Source of the DNA: Acetobacter sacchari
Lineage (GTDB): Bacteria; Pseudomonadota; Alphaproteobacteria; Acetobacterales; Acetobacteraceae
DNA length: 64,000 bases
Direction of reading: 5' to 3'
Assembly: GCF_017377715.1 (NCBI RefSeq)
Contig: NZ_JAFVMF010000001.1
Coordinates: 248,001-312,000, forward strand
The notes under the pieces were generated by a model. That model saw only the letters and a program-made list of their open reading frames with translations, was not told the DNA's origin and did not search any database. Shown one piece after another: positions 60,572 to 64,000 of the stretch (its first letter is position 1; every line of letters starts with the position of its first letter). Made by a program: the position numbers and the translations under genes.

Positions 60572-61270
60572 ATGCGTATGCGGCGAATGCCATCGTTGAC
60601 GCCCGCGATGATGTTGCGCGCCTATGCCGCCGGGCTGTTTCCGATGGCCGACGGCGCCGATTCATCGCGTCTGCGCTGGTACGACCCTGATCCACGTGGA
60701 ATCATGCCGCTCGACGCCTTCCATCTGCCGCGCAGGCTGCGAAGGACGGTTCTGGGTTCCCGTTTCACGGTGACGGCTGATCGAGCGTTCGAGGAGGTGA
60801 TGCGCGCCTGCGCAGCTCCAGCGCCGGGACGTGAATCGACCTGGATCAACGAGGACATCGTAAGGGTGTTCTGCGCGCTTCATGAGGCGGGATGCGCACA
60901 CAGCATCGAGGTCTGGCGAGAAGGCGCGCTGGCTGGCGGGTTGTACGGGGTTTCCATCGGCAGGGCTTTTTTCGGCGAAAGCATGTTCAGCCGCGCAACC
61001 GATGCGTCCAAAACCGCGCTCGTGCATCTGGTCGCGCGGCTAAGGCTGCGGGGCTTCGTTCTGCTCGATACGCAGTTTGGGACTGAGCATCTGGCGCGCT
61101 TCGGGGGGATCGAGATTCCGGCGAACGATTACAAGAAGCGGCTGGAGCTGGCGGTGGCGGCGTCGCCTTGCTGGGAGCGGTTTGAAGATCTCGATCCGAG
61201 ATTGGTTGACGATGAAATCCGCGCGATGGGTGGCCGGCCGGAAGTCGACGCCAGATCCTTACCCAGTTGA
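60572..61270 (+). CDS. aat: Leucyl/phenylalanyl-tRNA--protein transferase
   Basis: Adds Leu or Phe to proteins with N-terminal Lys/Arg, marking them for ClpAP via the N-end rule. 232 residues: 'AYAAGLFPMADG', 'LRWYDPDPRGIMPLDAFHLPRRLRRTV', 'TWINEDIVRVFCALHEAGCAHSIEVW', 'GGLYGVSIGRAFFGESMFS' and 'LDTQFGTEHLARFGG'. The ATG at 60572 follows GGAGGTGAG at good distance; the one at 60545 would place that site inside the gene. Confidence 0.95.
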   Translation: MRMRRMPSLTPAMMLRAYAAGLFPMADGADSSRLRWYDPDPRGIMPLDAFHLPRRLRRTVLGSRFTVTADRAFEEVMRACAAPAPGRESTWINEDIVRVFCALHEAGCAHSIEVWREGALAGGLYGVSIGRAFFGESMFSRATDASKTALVHLVARLRLRGFVLLDTQFGTEHLARFGGIEIPANDYKKRLELAVAASPCWERFEDLDPRLVDDEIRAMGGRPEVDARSLPS

Positions 61271-61321
61271 CTTCCTGTCTGTCCGCGCGTTGCCTGCGCT
61301 GAAACATGTGGGAGGAGCGTC

Positions 61322-62104
61322 GTGAAAATACAGGGTCACATCCCCCCGGAGAACGGGGTGTCGCGGCGGCCGGCGGCAAAGAGGCGCGCCGTTGCGTCGG
61401 GGCTGCTTTCGTTGGGATTCGCACTGGCGGCGGTATGCGCGTCCGTCGGACAGAGCCGTGCGGATGCTGATCATCCTGCGCTGATGCCAACGCGCGACGC
61501 AGTCGTCACATACGAGGTGCGCGCCGATGGTTCGCAGGAGCCGCAGAGTGTGAAGGTCTGGTTTTCGGCGCAGGGCGCACAGCAGCGTATCGATTCGCCC
61601 GACGGCTCCGGCTCAACGATTCTCAACCGAACCAGCAAAGAGGTGGTCATCGCGCTGCACAAGCCGAGGATCTACACGAAGCTCGAACAGCGCGACGGCG
61701 TGCGCAGCCCGTTCCTTCTCGATGTTTCGATGCAGTTCAAACGCGAGGGTGAGTCGACGATTGCGGGGACGCACTGCACGGACTGGACAGTGACGTCAGG
61801 CAGGGGGCAGGCGACCGCTTGCGTGACTTCCGATGGTCTGATCCTCCGTGAGAATGGCGTGGACGCGGACGGGATCAACGGCGCCCTCGTCGCTAAAACG
61901 ATCAGTTACGAGCCGATACCGCAAAGTGTATTCTCGCCGCCCGCCGGTTATCAGGAAGTTCACCGTCATCGCATCGCCCCCGGAGGCGGCGCTGGCGCTC
62001 CGGTGCTCGGCCCGGCTGGCGCGGCCGGGGAGGGGGCGGCGACTGTAGCGCCTGTGACCGGACAGCCAGGCGTGGTAGCGGGTGACGCGGCGTCAGGTCG
62101 TTGA
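61322..62104 (+). CDS. Exported protein, DUF4412/LolA-like, first of a tandem pair
   Basis: 260 residues starting with GTG after GGGAGGAG. A long basic N-region leads into an export signal ('GLLSLGFALAAVCASVGQSRA'). The mature part is beta-rich: 'AVVTYEVRADGSQEPQSVKVWF', 'GAQQRIDSPDGSGSTILN' and 'THCTDWTVTSGRGQATACVTSDGLILR', with two cysteines that could pair, then a Gly/Ala/Pro tail. The layout resembles periplasmic proteins that bind lipid or sense detergent-like ligands, but that is weak inference. Translationally coupled to the next gene. Confidence 0.8.
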   Translation: MKIQGHIPPENGVSRRPAAKRRAVASGLLSLGFALAAVCASVGQSRADADHPALMPTRDAVVTYEVRADGSQEPQSVKVWFSAQGAQQRIDSPDGSGSTILNRTSKEVVIALHKPRIYTKLEQRDGVRSPFLLDVSMQFKREGESTIAGTHCTDWTVTSGRGQATACVTSDGLILRENGVDADGINGALVAKTISYEPIPQSVFSPPAGYQEVHRHRIAPGGGAGAPVLGPAGAAGEGAATVAPVTGQPGVVAGDAASGR

Positions 62105-62700
62105 TGCCGCGGGCGTTCCGAAGAGGGAGAGTGCTGCTTCTGTTGGCCGTCATATGCGGGGCTGAGCCGATCTCTCGTAGTCTGGCTGCGGATGACGGTG
62201 CGACAGGGCCGTTCGTGACTCCGTCGGTTGACGTCGATGTCCGGTATGAAATGGCGTCTCCCGATGGCGGGAAGCCGGTCGGCCAGCGTATGCGCTGGCA
62301 GGTCTCTTCGCTGCGGCAGAGAATCGATCCGGAAGGATCGGCGGTCTACATGGTCACGTCCTGGCGCGACGGGACTCTGGCCGTCGTGGACACGCTGCAT
62401 CGCCGACGGAGCGTCATGCCAGCCCCCGGTGCCGCCTTGACGCCGCCTGGGCAGGTCGCCCCGGGATCTTTTCAGCGTCTGGGTTCGGACATGGCGGCTG
62501 GCCAGAGCTGCGTCCTCTGGCGCACCGCGGATCAGGATGGGCGACCGGTGGACGCGTGCTACACTGTGGACGGGATACTCGTGCGCGTATCGCAGCAGGG
62601 GCAGGTAAAAGTGAACGCCGTGTCCGTCTCCAGAACGGCGCAATCCGATGACGTGTTCGCTGTGCCGTCTGACTTTGCCGTCGCGGCTCCGGCCCGCTGA
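62104..62700 (+). CDS. Exported protein, paralogue of the preceding gene
   Basis: 198 residues. Its ATG overlaps the previous stop (TGATG); a TTG three bases earlier is possible. After a signal peptide ('LLLLAVICGAEPISRSLAA') it repeats the layout of its neighbour: 'DVDVRYEMASPDGGKPVGQR', 'LRQRIDPEGSAVYMV', and the C-x2-W ... A-C-x3-D-G pattern in 'SCVLWRTADQDGRPVDACYTVDG'. A tandem duplication with strong divergence is likely. Confidence 0.78.
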   Translation: MPRAFRRGRVLLLLAVICGAEPISRSLAADDGATGPFVTPSVDVDVRYEMASPDGGKPVGQRMRWQVSSLRQRIDPEGSAVYMVTSWRDGTLAVVDTLHRRRSVMPAPGAALTPPGQVAPGSFQRLGSDMAAGQSCVLWRTADQDGRPVDACYTVDGILVRVSQQGQVKVNAVSVSRTAQSDDVFAVPSDFAVAAPAR

Positions 62701-62837
62701 TATGACCCGGAGCAATTCGCGAGCGTCTTCCGCGGGGAAGGTGGAAGCGCCGTAGGCGGGAAGTCGGGTTTCGAGTCACCCGGCGGGATATCTGTGCAGG
62801 CGACTTTCAATCTTCGAAGACCGCCTGCGCTGTGATG

Positions 62838-63539
<702 letters not shown>

Positions 63540-64000
63540 GAAGGGCGTTCCTGATCTGTCGCGCCGCGCCCGTTGATCACGGTGCGGCGTGGGCATGATT
63601 TCGCGATATTATGGCGGGACGATGAACGCATGTTCGTCGTGGCGGGAGGCGGCTTTTGCTCCTGATGTCACAGGTCCGGCGGATAAAGCCGTGTTTGCAT
63701 TTATGGAGAGGTGAGCGGGACATATGTTTCGGTCTGACGGTCGTGGCCTGAGAGGCTGCTCGTCGTCCGGAAAATTGTTCCACACTGTAAAGATGTCAGT
63801 AAGCACGCGACCTTGTTTCGGGCGAGAGGCGTTCTGCGTTCGTCATTTATGTTCATCGTGAGGGTTGGTGCGAGCTCAGCCGACTGTTGTGAAAATCGAC
63901 CCGTTCCGCCGAACTCCGCCCTGTGAGGGGAAGCAGGTACGTCGTCGCTGTTGTCTGGATTGCATCCGTCATTTGGATCTCGGGGGATTTACGCACTTTT
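63540..64000. other. Right end of window, no gene seen
   Basis: About 460 bases. Contains the promoter side of the leftward SH3-like gene. No supported coding frame; a gene may begin just beyond the window. Confidence 0.4.

Overview
The window is a 64 kb piece of a GC-rich alphaproteobacterial chromosome, most likely from an acetic acid bacterium (Acetobacteraceae). The best evidence is the membrane PQQ alcohol dehydrogenase pair adhA-adhB (quinohemoprotein plus triheme cytochrome c) close to a cyoABCD ubiquinol oxidase operon. The bamA-skp-lpxD-fabZ-lpxA-lpxI order and the CxxC-less Fur agree with an alphaproteobacterium. The genus cannot be fixed from this sequence.

Layout. 1-6.5 kb: outer-membrane biogenesis (bamA 3' part, skp/ompH, lpxD, fabZ, lpxA, lpxI) and a glyoxalase. 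6.5-12 kb: a hairpin-rich gap, an orphan membrane H-box protein, then rpmH-rnpA-yidD-yidC-engB and argB. 12-14.1 kb: an AT-rich relic region with a double-glycine-leader peptide gene, a decayed copy of the adhB 3' end and a broken small membrane-protein gene. 14.1-24 kb: adhAB, a Bax-inhibitor-1-like protein and cyoABCD, together an ethanol-to-ubiquinone-to-oxygen respiratory chain. 24-30.8 kb: 7Fe ferredoxin, SUV3-like helicase, M17 aminopeptidase, MarR regulator, an exported protein. 30.8-38.4 kb: polysaccharide initiation genes (WecA-like transferase, CapD-like dehydratase, DegT aminotransferase), a HAD phosphatase, an exported RidA-like protein and a serine hydrolase.

38.5-45.8 kb: B12 nucleotide-loop assembly genes (cobS, cobT, cobU) split by a class A beta-lactamase, then a tryptophan-tryptophylquinone (TTQ) amine dehydrogenase cluster (heavy chain, MauD-like, light chain, cytochrome c) preceded by a TusA-like gene. 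That cluster has no mauE or mauG in the window, and its MauD lacks the second cysteine of CxxC. 46-49.7 kb: fur, olsB-like acyltransferase, lnt and an XRE regulator. 50.4-52.5 kb: ethanolamine ammonia-lyase eutBC, a B12 enzyme that fits with the cob genes. 52.7-64 kb: ssb, an HxlR/quinone-oxidoreductase divergent pair, hflX, ecsC-like, a 2-hydroxyacid dehydrogenase, aat, two tandem paralogous exported proteins and an SH3-like exported protein.

Most promising for follow-up: the double-glycine peptide with 11-residue repeats in the relic region; the reduced, mixed-type TTQ amine dehydrogenase cluster; and the orphan membrane-anchored H-box protein upstream of rpmH. Family assignments rest on motifs and recalled family sequences, not on searches.
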